Source: Geobacter sp. UBA6151 (lineage in GTDB: Bacteria; Desulfobacterota; Desulfuromonadia; Geobacterales; Pseudopelobacteraceae). From it: a stretch of 64,000 bases of DNA. Positions 40,663-48,283 of this stretch are shown piece after piece. Under the pieces are notes generated by a model. That model did not search any database. It was given only the letters and a program-made list of their open reading frames with translations, and was not told where the DNA came from. The position numbers were made by a program, and so were the translations under genes. The DNA lies in assembly GCA_002423105.1 (NCBI GenBank), contig DIUT01000063.1, forward strand, positions 170 through 64,169. The letters are read 5' to 3'. The stretch's first letter is position 1. Every line of letters begins with the position of its first letter.

Positions 40663-42615
40663 CTACCGGCTTTGGTCGATGTGGCTGGCAATAGGAGATG
40701 TGCTCACCGTGATGTCATCAACGGCATACCACTGATCCGCCGGGGCGGGGCCGGAGAAGGTGTTGTTGCTGTTGCCGCCGATGGCGATGGTGTTCCAGCC
40801 GATGGCCGGCGATGAACCGCTTGCCGCTTTCCATTGGACGTCGGTGCGGCTTTCCATCAGTTTGCCGTCCCACCACCATTCAAGCATGCCGTTGTTGCTG
40901 CCTATGTCGTTCATCTTCAGGTGGAAGTCGTAGCGATGCCATTGGCCATCGGCATAATAGCTGGTGGCCGGGCCGTTTCCCCAGGCGCGGAAATAATCAT
41001 TTAACTGGTAGGAAGGCACACCGGGCGCCGTGCAGTAGTAGTTTGTCTCCTGGGGATCGCAACGGAAGGCATTCATATAGGTAGCCTTATTGCTGCTGTT
41101 TGTGGACCAGTCCCAGATGTAGGCCGGATTCACCGTTCCGGAGTTGAAAAACTGGAAGATGTTTCCGGTTCTGTCCCAATGGTAGGCGCGGAAGATCTTT
41201 GACTGGGCATTGGCGACGCTCTGCCAGTTGGCTTGTGTCCGTATCCAGAAACGTACATACAGTTCCGGATAATCCCTGGGCAGAACCTTGACCAGGGTCG
41301 AGTCTCCGGGCCAGTTTACTCCGGCCACCGATTGATTGTAGACCAGATAGACTTTGCCGTTTTCACCGTTGCGGCCGGGTAGTCCGTCCGGCAGTCTTTG
41401 GATGGAGCCGGTTGGTTTTGTGAGATGTGAGACGCCTGGTACCGTGCGGTAATTCGACCAGTTTGCCGGAGCGGTGCTGCAGGTTCCGGCACATTCGGTT
41501 GTGTAGAGGTTCGTCACGTTCCAATCGGCCTGGGCATCAAAATTTTCCTGGAAAACGGTTTCGCCATAACAGACCGGAATCACGCTCAACATGAGTACCT
41601 GCAGAAACAGATGTCTGACAACAGGCCGCCTGGCGGATAAATTATACATGGAGCGGCCTCCAGCAACTGCTGAAAGTATGGTGAAAAGTTCGGCAACAAT
41701 GGCCAGCGATCGTGACAGCAGGTAGACAAACGCGACGGCATATATGCTCATAAACGCCGGGAAGTCTGATATGAGGGCTTTTTTTCTGATCATCATGCAG
41801 GCGGGCAAAAACAGGGGAACTGCACATAACAGCCCGGAAACCGGGCGGTTAAACGGCAGCAACAGCAGAGCGGCGCAGCAACAGAAGATGTACACCGCAG
41901 GCACCAGCACACTCAGCGCGTCATCCCGTTTGCGTTTGCTTTCCAGAAACTGCCTGATGCTGCCCTTGCCCCGCCACAGCTCCCGCTTCAGTAAATGGCC
42001 AAGGGTCTTTGATTCCCGCAGATGAATGGTGCTGATGGTCTTGTTCAGGCAGACCAGATGGCTTTGGCGTACCTTGTGACAGAGGTTGACATCCTCGGCT
42101 GTGGTCAGGTGTTCATCAAACCCGCCGGTTGCAAGAAAGAGCTCCCGGCGTATGAACATGTTCGATGATCCGATCCAGTTGGGAAAATCCGGCCGTTCCA
42201 CCCCTGACGCCAGCCGGTACCATCCCGTTTCAACCCAGGTTGCGTTCCCGAAGTCAGGGATGGCCCGCGTTCCCACGAGGCCGATCTTCTGATCCGCAAG
42301 CTTTGCCACACAGGAACATATCCACTGCCGGTCAACCAGGCAGTCAGCATCAAGAAAAGCGACAATGTCGCTGCTTGATCGTTCAACGCCGATGTTCCGC
42401 AGCCGTGCGATGGAGGCGCTCCGGTCTTCATATACCTTGCAGCCGTACGAGGCGGCAATCTCCCGTGTCGCATCCGTCGAGCCGTTGTCGATTAACAGAA
42501 CTTCGCAGGGGCCCGGATATTCCTGGATGGCCTGCTGTAGCGCCGACAGTACCAGGGCGATGTTTCCTGCTTCGTTCTTTGCGGGGATTATGATCGATAC
42601 GCTGTCAAGGCACAT
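40663..42615 (-). CDS. Fusion of a GT2 glycosyltransferase with a secreted jelly-roll-like domain
   Basis: The ATG at 42615 lies 8 bases after the preceding gene's stop, with CAGGAG upstream. 650 residues. Residues 1-230 are a GT2 domain (VSIIIPAKNEAGNIALVL, DNGSTD, FLDADC, GSSNMFIRRELF, EDVNLCHK); three TM segments follow (~240-320). At residue 323 an in-frame ATG (41649) with GGAGG seven bases before it opens a second hydrophobic segment (VVRHLFLQVLMLSVIPVCYG) and a ~290-residue domain about 80% identical to the N-terminal domain of the Ig-repeat protein. Either one fused membrane enzyme is made, or two products from one frame. The role is in polysaccharide synthesis plus binding or cleavage outside. 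Confidence 0.85.
   Translation of the reverse strand: MCLDSVSIIIPAKNEAGNIALVLSALQQAIQEYPGPCEVLLIDNGSTDATREIAASYGCKVYEDRSASIARLRNIGVERSSSDIVAFLDADCLVDRQWICSCVAKLADQKIGLVGTRAIPDFGNATWVETGWYRLASGVERPDFPNWIGSSNMFIRRELFLATGGFDEHLTTAEDVNLCHKVRQSHLVCLNKTISTIHLRESKTLGHLLKRELWRGKGSIRQFLESKRKRDDALSVLVPAVYIFCCCAALLLLPFNRPVSGLLCAVPLFLPACMMIRKKALISDFPAFMSIYAVAFVYLLSRSLAIVAELFTILSAVAGGRSMYNLSARRPVVRHLFLQVLMLSVIPVCYGETVFQENFDAQADWNVTNLYTTECAGTCSTAPANWSNYRTVPGVSHLTKPTGSIQRLPDGLPGRNGENGKVYLVYNQSVAGVNWPGDSTLVKVLPRDYPELYVRFWIRTQANWQSVANAQSKIFRAYHWDRTGNIFQFFNSGTVNPAYIWDWSTNSSNKATYMNAFRCDPQETNYYCTAPGVPSYQLNDYFRAWGNGPATSYYADGQWHRYDFHLKMNDIGSNNGMLEWWWDGKLMESRTDVQWKAASGSSPAIGWNTIAIGGNSNNTFSGPAPADQWYAVDDITVSTSPIASHIDQSR
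40705..41575 (-). repeat. Paralogous domain-coding segment, copy 2
   Basis: Second copy of the segment at 36845-37720, same strand, coding the C-terminal domain of the glycosyltransferase fusion. Long blocks of DNA identity, such as GAGAAGGTGTTGTTGCTGTT, point to fairly recent duplication or gene conversion. Confidence 0.85.
41647..41661 (-). promoter_or_regulatory. Internal ribosome site and start codon inside the glycosyltransferase fusion
   Basis: On the minus strand GGAGG (41661-41657), a 7-base spacer and ATG (41649-41647) precede a signal-peptide-like stretch. This would start a 328-residue secreted protein in the same frame. Confidence 0.5.
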
Positions 42616-42623
42616 GATGGCAA

Positions 42624-43976
42624 TCACTCCTGAGGCACGCTGTCCAACGGACGGTTGATCTCATTTCTGAAATAGCGCAGTTTGCCCGAGCGCTCCCGTT
42701 CAATGGTCTCAACAATGGTAAGGGTGATCCTGAACGCCTCTCCCAGCTGTTTTTGTAACGCCCTGATGTACTGTTCCCCCAGTTCAGGCGAATAGTCATC
42801 ATTGGGAATAATGCTGATTTCAATCCGGTCAAGGGCGGTCTGAACGGCTCTGAACTGGCTGATCCCCCTCTTCAGGGTATAGGCGAAGATGGCATCGTAG
42901 ATTTTCCGGCCATCAGGTGTTGCCACATAATCATCCTTGCGACCGGAGAGCACCTTCATGACCGGCAGCGCACTCCCACAAGGGCATGGTTCACTGTATA
43001 AAATCCCGCGGTCCCCCAGGCTGTAGCGTATGAACGGATTCGATTTGGTATGGAGTTCGGTAACATGAATCTCCCCCTCTTCATCCAGCACCGGTTTTCC
43101 ATCCTTGATGATTTCGAGATAGATGTTTGACGACATGACATGCAGTTGATGATGACGGCATTCAAAACCCACGATACCGGCCTCGGTACAGCCGTACTCG
43201 TTGACAAAGGGCACGCCGGTTGTCTGTTCAACAAGGTCGCGCTCATGCTGGTAAAGGTATTCTCCGGTGCCGATAACAGCCTTGAGAGGGAGTGAGCGCA
43301 GGTTCTGTTTCCTGTCCAGCAGGTGGCTGCAAAATTCCGCCATGAGGCTTGGATACCCGTAGAAATAGGCTGGCTTGAATGCGTGCAAGTGCTGATAGTA
43401 GCTGTCTTTGGCTGTTTCGCTCAAGTCAAAGGCTGAAAATCTGATGCGGTTTTTCAGCAGATCCTTTAACTGGGCAAGGGCAGCGCCCCGGGCGGACAAC
43501 GGCATACCCCAGAAGCGTGCTTGCGGATCACCGATGCCGATATTGTGCCAGGAGTATGCGGTGTACAGGACAGCATCCATAAAGCCGGTGGCAAACCGGT
43601 CCTTGAAAAACTGGAACGGAAATCCGGTTGAGCCGCTGGTGGAGCGATAATCTACGGTAATGCCCCGGGGTCTGCCATCAGCTTTCATGGAAGCGCGCAT
43701 CATCTCTTTTGACTGGGGCGGAATATCGTGTATCAGGCTGATGATGCTGTCTTCCGTCATATGCCGGACCGATTTCCGGAGCGTTTCGTAGCCTGGATTG
43801 CTGGAGGAGAGCGCCGTGCGCGCGACGTCACACAGCCATTTCCTCTGGTACTGTGCAATATCGTCACGGCTTCCGCTGTTGACTGCCTCGACCTCGGCAA
43901 CGTACCTGCCGATATGTTCCCGGCGCAGGTAGTGCAACGGATAAATAAGCGCGTTTTTAGCAAGATGCTGGATCAT
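42624..43976 (-). CDS. PaaK/CapK-type adenylate-forming ligase
   Basis: 450 residues with the adenylate-forming motifs STSGSTGFPFQFFKD, GYPSLMAEF, NEYGCTEAGIVGFEC, the cysteine-rich CPCGSALP near 330, and a C-terminal KLRY-type SGKLRYFRNEI. This matches the phenylacetate-CoA ligase-like proteins (CapK) common in capsule and exopolysaccharide loci. It probably activates a carboxylic acid for transfer to the sugar chain (inference). It overlaps the upstream gene by 20 bases and the downstream fusion gene starts 8 bases after it, so the three genes 46131-40663 form an operon. Confidence 0.88.
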   Translation of the reverse strand: MIQHLAKNALIYPLHYLRREHIGRYVAEVEAVNSGSRDDIAQYQRKWLCDVARTALSSSNPGYETLRKSVRHMTEDSIISLIHDIPPQSKEMMRASMKADGRPRGITVDYRSTSGSTGFPFQFFKDRFATGFMDAVLYTAYSWHNIGIGDPQARFWGMPLSARGAALAQLKDLLKNRIRFSAFDLSETAKDSYYQHLHAFKPAYFYGYPSLMAEFCSHLLDRKQNLRSLPLKAVIGTGEYLYQHERDLVEQTTGVPFVNEYGCTEAGIVGFECRHHQLHVMSSNIYLEIIKDGKPVLDEEGEIHVTELHTKSNPFIRYSLGDRGILYSEPCPCGSALPVMKVLSGRKDDYVATPDGRKIYDAIFAYTLKRGISQFRAVQTALDRIEISIIPNDDYSPELGEQYIRALQKQLGEAFRITLTIVETIERERSGKLRYFRNEINRPLDSVPQE

Positions 43977-46131
43977 GGCGGCCTTTCAGAATGAGCAGGT
44001 TCATTTTGTTTTTGCAGTTTGACAGCAGGCGGTTGATCCCCCGACCCATCAGGCTGCGCAGCATCCGCACCGCAGAATCCTGGTACAAGGGTTTGTAGCG
44101 CCAGCAGTGTAAAAAGGAGATACGTGCCCGACGATAGTCACCGGCGCCAAAGTGCATGACTGCCTGGTTGTAGTAAAAATGTGCGTAGGCCAGCGCATAG
44201 GTCTGCCTGAGTTCACCGTTGTTGGATGAGGGGGGCAGATGTTTTTGCAGAAGTGCCCAGGCAGCCTGTGACATCCGCTCGGCATTAGACGAAAGATTGC
44301 CGGAGTGCTTCAGGTAATTTACCAGTGGCTTATTGAGGTAATTCACCTTGAAATTTCGAGCAGTACGTATCCAGAGATCCCAGTTTTCAGCGGCCTGCAA
44401 CGACTCATCAAAGACGCCCACGCTCTCCAGCGCCGTTCGTGAGACAACCACCGAACCGCCGGTCATGCGGTTTTTGATCAGAAGTTTGCGATAGATGCTG
44501 CCCCGCATGCCGGCTTCGCAGGGAACCGTTCTGATAATGGTGTTGTTTTGATCCACCTCATTGATGCCGCAGTACACCAGTCCGGTCTTCGGCGTGAAAA
44601 GGGGGATCTGCAATTCAAGCTTTTCCCGCGCCCAGGTGTCGTCACTGTCAAGAAAGGCTATGAATTCACCTTGCGCATGCTGTATGCCGTTGTTTCTGGC
44701 GCGCACCTGACCGGTATTCTGCTGGTCAATAAGCTTCACCTTGTCCGGATACTTGTCCGCATAGGCCTTAAGAACCTCCAGCGAGGTGTCGGTTGAGCCG
44801 TCATTAACCGCAATGATCTCTATATTCCGGTAGGTTTGGGCAAGAATACTCTCAAGGGTCGCACCCACCAGATCCGCCCGATTGTAGACCGGTACAATGA
44901 CCGAGACCAACCCCGGTTTGCACTGAGCAAGGCTGGCTGTGGCAGGGACGCCGGTAACCCGGTCCAACGCCTGTTCAAAGTTTTTGGCGGTAAAGTCCCT
45001 TTCAACGAACTGCTGCATGGAATCCACCAGACTGCTGTAATGGTCGTGGTTTTTTAGCCAGTCATAGCTGTCTTTGAAGCTTGTGTAGCCGTCCATGGTG
45101 AGATAGGTCCGGCGATCTTGCAGCGATAGACCGTACGCGCCAGTCTCCGTTGAAATGACCGGCCGCCGGGCACGCCCCGCCTCAAGTATCTTGATGCGCG
45201 TGCCGCCGCCGGATAAAAGCGGCACAACAACAACGCCGCATTGTTCATAGAACGGGATGATGTCGACCGGGTTTTCAATCAGCTCGACCTGAGCATGGCT
45301 GTTGCAAACGGCACGGACGCTACTGTCCGGATCCTTTCCCACCACCAGGAGCCTGATGCCCGTATATTCAGTGGCCAGTCTGCTGAAAATATTACCCACA
45401 AACCATTGCAGCCCGCTTACATTTGGCGGGTACGCCAGGTTGCCCACAAACAGCAGGGTATCCATGTTGTCGAAGCCATCAAGCCGGTAGCTATCAGGCA
45501 GGCGCAGTTGCGGCGCTACGTTGGGCACCACATGAACATCAGCAGTGGGGGCACGTTGTAAGAGCAGGCGCCGGTCATCATCGGAGCAGACCAGAGCTTT
45601 GCCGATCCGGGCACAGTTGGCCTGATAGGTTGTGTACAATTTCATATCCAGCAAGGACCTGATTTTGCGAATGCCTGGCAAAGAGCCGTAGACTGCCCGG
45701 TACAAGTCCGGGGTCATGATGTCATCGATATCCACGATCACTTTTTTGCGGGTCTTTTTGAAGAGCGACAACAGCGGATAGGCGCTGACGGCGTAGCGGC
45801 AGACGATCTGATCGTACCCCCCCCGTTCAATCAGCCCCTGAAGCTCCTCTACGGTTTCCTCTGAATAACTGCATACGATCCAGGGTTTCTCCTGTCGAAC
45901 CTGATCATACAGCCCCTGAAGCCGGTTCTGTTTTTTTGAGCAGGTTGTGCGAATAATGGGAAATTCCTGGCTAAAGACGGTGGCAGCATGGTGTTCCGGT
46001 GGGCTGTCCTGATACCAGGCCAGGTCAACATCCCCGAACTTTTTGAAATATCTGGCAAAATTCATTGTTCTGATACGATTTCCGCCAATTTCGGGAAGTG
46101 GATACTGGGAGGAGATGAGAAGTGTTTTCAT
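43957..46131 (-). CDS. Two-domain glycosyltransferase: GT4-like plus GT2
   Basis: 724 residues. Residues 1-395 form a GT-B enzyme (LLISSQYPLPEIGGNRIRT at the start; LFVGNLAYPPNVSGLQWFV and VPLLSGGGTRIKILEAGRA near the nucleotide site). Residues 402-620 form a GT2 domain (VSVIVPVYNRADLVGATLES, NDGSTD, FLDSDDTW, AENWDLWIR). A helical tail follows, reaching CKNKMNLLILKGRH. The fusion would let one protein add two sugars in turn. It is first in the three-gene operon. A TGGCACG -24-like box lies about 67 bases upstream (46204-46198). Confidence 0.9.
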   Translation of the reverse strand: MKTLLISSQYPLPEIGGNRIRTMNFARYFKKFGDVDLAWYQDSPPEHHAATVFSQEFPIIRTTCSKKQNRLQGLYDQVRQEKPWIVCSYSEETVEELQGLIERGGYDQIVCRYAVSAYPLLSLFKKTRKKVIVDIDDIMTPDLYRAVYGSLPGIRKIRSLLDMKLYTTYQANCARIGKALVCSDDDRRLLLQRAPTADVHVVPNVAPQLRLPDSYRLDGFDNMDTLLFVGNLAYPPNVSGLQWFVGNIFSRLATEYTGIRLLVVGKDPDSSVRAVCNSHAQVELIENPVDIIPFYEQCGVVVVPLLSGGGTRIKILEAGRARRPVISTETGAYGLSLQDRRTYLTMDGYTSFKDSYDWLKNHDHYSSLVDSMQQFVERDFTAKNFEQALDRVTGVPATASLAQCKPGLVSVIVPVYNRADLVGATLESILAQTYRNIEIIAVNDGSTDTSLEVLKAYADKYPDKVKLIDQQNTGQVRARNNGIQHAQGEFIAFLDSDDTWAREKLELQIPLFTPKTGLVYCGINEVDQNNTIIRTVPCEAGMRGSIYRKLLIKNRMTGGSVVVSRTALESVGVFDESLQAAENWDLWIRTARNFKVNYLNKPLVNYLKHSGNLSSNAERMSQAAWALLQKHLPPSSNNGELRQTYALAYAHFYYNQAVMHFGAGDYRRARISFLHCWRYKPLYQDSAVRMLRSLMGRGINRLLSNCKNKMNLLILKGRHDPASC

Positions 46132-46458
46132 AAAGCCCGGTTCCTTAGATAATGACCGCCGATAGTGAACTGCCTGGTAATGGCCACAATCATAAACCGT
46201 GCCATTTCTTGTTTGTTAAATGATAGTAATATTAAGATGTTATTGTATTGCGTGGTGGCTGCTGTTGTTAAGTATCTGCTGGAGTAGTGCAGGCAGTTAA
46301 GGGTGGGTGTGCGACAGTAGCGGGCTTTACGTAGATGTTACGATTTTAACGGATGTAACGATTAGAGCGCTCTGGTGAGTTTGATGTCATGTTGTCCCAT
46401 AGAAGAGAGCCGGAAAACCGGCTCTCTTCTGTTTACACATGCTGCTGTGGGTGAGATG
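46132..46458. other. 327-bp gap upstream of the two-domain glycosyltransferase gene
   Basis: No gene seen. On the minus strand TGGCACGGTTTATGATT (46204-46188) matches a sigma-54 -24 box exactly but has a weak -12 box (GA for GC). AT-rich DNA lies at 46210-46250. A 13-bp hairpin at 46401-46430 belongs to the PEP-CTERM gene upstream. Confidence 0.45.
46401..46430 (-). terminator. Hairpin ending PEP-CTERM gene 2
   Basis: Perfect 13-bp stem AGAAGAGAGCCGG/CCGGCTCTCTTCT with a 4-base loop, 29 bases after the stop codon of the minus-strand gene. The T-run is short (TTCT), but the stem is strong. Confidence 0.75.
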
Positions 46459-47034
46459 TCATGCTTTCTTTTGGGCTCTTTTCCTGAGGAAGCCTGCTCC
46501 CAGCAGTCCTATACCCAGCAGCAGCAAGGTTGAAGGTTCCGGCACCGGTGCCAGATCTGCCGAGACGTTATCCAGAGAAAAGGCGCCTATGTCATTTCTC
46601 TCCAGAAATGATATCTCGGTTGGTGAAGCTCCTGCGGTGAAGAACAGCGAGACAAATGAATAGGGGCTGTTCCCGTCGTTGGCAGTCGAAAACAGTGGGG
46701 TGCCATTCACGAGAGCATGAAATTCGCTTGGGTTACCACCGGACGTTGCCAGGCCAAAGCTCAGTTCATACAGGAAGCCGGGAAGGGTGTTGATGGTTTG
46801 TGTCAGTGAACCCAATCCACCCGGTGTACCCAGTGCAGCGGCAAACGATCCGCTTAAGGGATTGTCACCATTAACGTACATAAACGAGCCGTTCTTTACC
46901 CATCCGCTGAAATCTCCGGTTTCGAATCCACCGTTTGTTACCAGGTTCAGTGCAAATGCAGATGTTGTGCCGAGGGAAAGCATCAGTGCCATAGCTGATG
47001 CGGCCATTGCCAGACGACGTGTGATCTTTTTCAT
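46459..47034 (-). CDS. PEP-CTERM sorted protein 2
   Basis: 191 residues. A clear signal peptide (MKKITRRLAMAASAMALMLS, cut near AFA) precedes a beta-rich lectin-like middle (NLVTNGGFETGDFSGWVKNG, a pattern of CBM-like/PEP-CTERM proteins) and the sorting signal VPEPSTLLLLGIGLLGAGFL with basic tail RKRAQKKA. XrtA should process it. Its promoter is a consensus sigma-54 site (47095-47112), so PrsK/PrsR probably controls it. Ribosome site AAGGAGGAG before the ATG. Confidence 0.94.
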   Translation of the reverse strand: MKKITRRLAMAASAMALMLSLGTTSAFALNLVTNGGFETGDFSGWVKNGSFMYVNGDNPLSGSFAAALGTPGGLGSLTQTINTLPGFLYELSFGLATSGGNPSEFHALVNGTPLFSTANDGNSPYSFVSLFFTAGASPTEISFLERNDIGAFSLDNVSADLAPVPEPSTLLLLGIGLLGAGFLRKRAQKKA

Positions 47035-47094
47035 GGTAACTCCTCCTTGTTTTGTGTGTGACCAGCTAGGATCATAAAATTGTTACTCAGGGTA

Positions 47095-47112
47095 TAGCAA
47101 CTGCAATGCCAA
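47095..47112 (-). promoter_or_regulatory. Consensus sigma-54 promoter of PEP-CTERM gene 2
   Basis: On the minus strand TTGGCATTGCAGTTGCTA has the -24 GG and -12 GC separated by exactly 10 bases, with TGGCAT and TTGCT matching consensus. The start would fall near 47085, giving a ~50-base leader. Confidence 0.85.
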
Positions 47113-47260
47113 GTTGTAATATACCGAAATCATTAGTTAAATAATGTGTCAGGGTAGTGTTGTTTCAAAACTGTAATGTTCACCGACAGATTCTCTGTGA
47201 AAGATTACAGTCCTTGTTGTTGCGGGATGAGGATGGGAACTGAGGAGTTAATTGTGTTCA

Positions 47261-47433
47261 AGGCCCTCGGCAATAAATTGAAATGCGCCTGATTGCGCTC
47301 AGATTTGGGACAGATGATTGAGTAAAACCGCAGCCGTAGTTGTTCTACGGCAAGGATTTTACGATTGAGGTGCGGCGAAATCTGTCCCAAAGATGAGATG
47401 CAAGGTGGAATGTTTATTTGTTGCCGAGTGCCT
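47261..47433 (-). repeat. Dispersed palindromic repeat, copy C
   Basis: 173 bp, inverted relative to copy B. Ends are AGGCCCTCGGCAATAAATTG (47261 on) and TGTTTATTTGTTGCCGAGTG (to 47430, then CCT). Read on the minus strand it contains TTGCATCTCATCTTTGGG, ATCCTTGCCGTAG, hairpin CCGTAG-AACAA-CTACGG, CTGCGGTTTT and CCCAAATCTGAGCGC, as in copies A and B. Confidence 0.85.
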
Positions 47434-47507
47434 AAGGGCAGAACAGGGTTGCTTACGGATAGTAGTTGTTCGGGGATGTTTGGTTGCCGGAAAGACCCTT
47501 CATGGAA

Positions 47508-47819
47508 TCAAAATTTCAGATCCAATAATCGATTGGGAATATCCATCTTTTCATGAAGTATGCGTATGATTTCAGGTCTGCCGTCATCCAGCCAATGGAA
47601 AATAATAAGATGATGGCTGATTTTGGATGAAAAACAACCCGAGACAAGTGCAGATAGATCTCGATTTTGGGTGTCGTTCCGGGCAATTTTTTCAAAGTAC
47701 TTGAAGAGTCCTTTGATATATGCCGCTTCTTGCTCTTTTCCCCAGGTTTTGAACGTATAGTTCGAAATTTCACGAAGATCGCTCAAGGCGGCTCGTGTGA
47801 TTCTGAAAGGCTGTTTCAC
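47508..47819 (-). CDS. parE: ParE/RelE-family toxin
   Basis: 103 residues with the ParE fold pattern: ITRAALSDLREISNYTFKTW, then YIKGLFKYFEKIARN and the beta strands HHLIIFHWLDDGRPEIIRIL with the basic end HEKMDIPNRL. ParE toxins poison gyrase; RelE relatives cut mRNA. It overlaps the antitoxin by four bases, in the usual antitoxin-first order. Confidence 0.92.
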   Translation of the reverse strand: MKQPFRITRAALSDLREISNYTFKTWGKEQEAAYIKGLFKYFEKIARNDTQNRDLSALVSGCFSSKISHHLIIFHWLDDGRPEIIRILHEKMDIPNRLLDLKF

Positions 47820-48055
47820 TGGCGGTCCCGATAGAGATCACTCATGAAATCTTCGTACGAACAGTCCACAGAACCACTTTCCAAGCCGGCAGTGATTGCT
47901 TGTCTGAGGGCGTTGAGCTTTGCTTGATTATCTTCCAGCAGTGCCAACCCCGCACGAATAACTTCGCTGCGAGAGCAGAACATACCGGAATGAACCTGAG
48001 AATCGACAAAAGAATCAAAATGTGCACCAAGTGTGACGCTTGCATTCCGCGGCAT
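47816..48055 (-). CDS. parD: ParD-family antitoxin
   Basis: The ATG at 48055 has GGAGG five bases upstream. 79 residues: N-terminal ribbon-helix-helix (NASVTLGAHFDSFVDSQVHS, SRSEVIRAGLALLEDNQ) and a C-terminal toxin-binding tail (ESGSVDCSYEDFMSDLYRDR). It neutralises ParE and represses its own operon. A 15-base palindrome upstream is the likely operator. Confidence 0.92.
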   Translation of the reverse strand: MPRNASVTLGAHFDSFVDSQVHSGMFCSRSEVIRAGLALLEDNQAKLNALRQAITAGLESGSVDCSYEDFMSDLYRDRQ

Positions 48056-48079
48056 GATGGCCTCCAAATTGTATGGAAG

Positions 48080-48094
48080 TATTACAATGTAATA
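48080..48094. promoter_or_regulatory. Palindromic operator of parDE
   Basis: TATTACA-A-TGTAATA, a perfect 7-1-7 palindrome 25 bases before parD, well placed for autoregulation by the ribbon-helix-helix antitoxin. Confidence 0.6.
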
Positions 48095-48104
48095 TTAATG
48101 GCTT

Positions 48105-48171
48105 TTGGTCGGTTAAGCAACAGCAAAGAACAGGGGAAACAGGGACATCTGTTGCCTGTGCTGCCGACCAA
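48105..48171 (-). terminator. Long imperfect inverted repeat between the CAAX-protease gene and parDE
   Basis: TTGGTCGG (48105-48112) pairs with CCGACCAA (48164-48171), and GCAACAG (48117-48123) with CTGTTGC (48149-48155). It may end the long polysaccharide operon transcribed from the right. Confidence 0.4.
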
Positions 48172-48283
48172 CTGACGTCTGAGAAGCTGGTGAATTCAGC
48201 ACAGTAAGCCAGTCCGAGTTGATAGGATAGCCGAGCAGGGTTTTGACAGCCACTGAAACCAGGACTCATTCCGCATTTGAATA

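Noticed and set aside
40461..47433. Copies B and C as ends of a composite transposon
   Set aside because: There is no transposase between them and a third copy stands alone at 13.7 kb, so the repeats are better seen as independent insertions.
47508..48283. ParDE and flanking DNA as part of an insertion sequence
   Set aside because: No transposase fragment is recognisable and the pair has its own operator; the 48172-48283 stretch shows no family resemblance.
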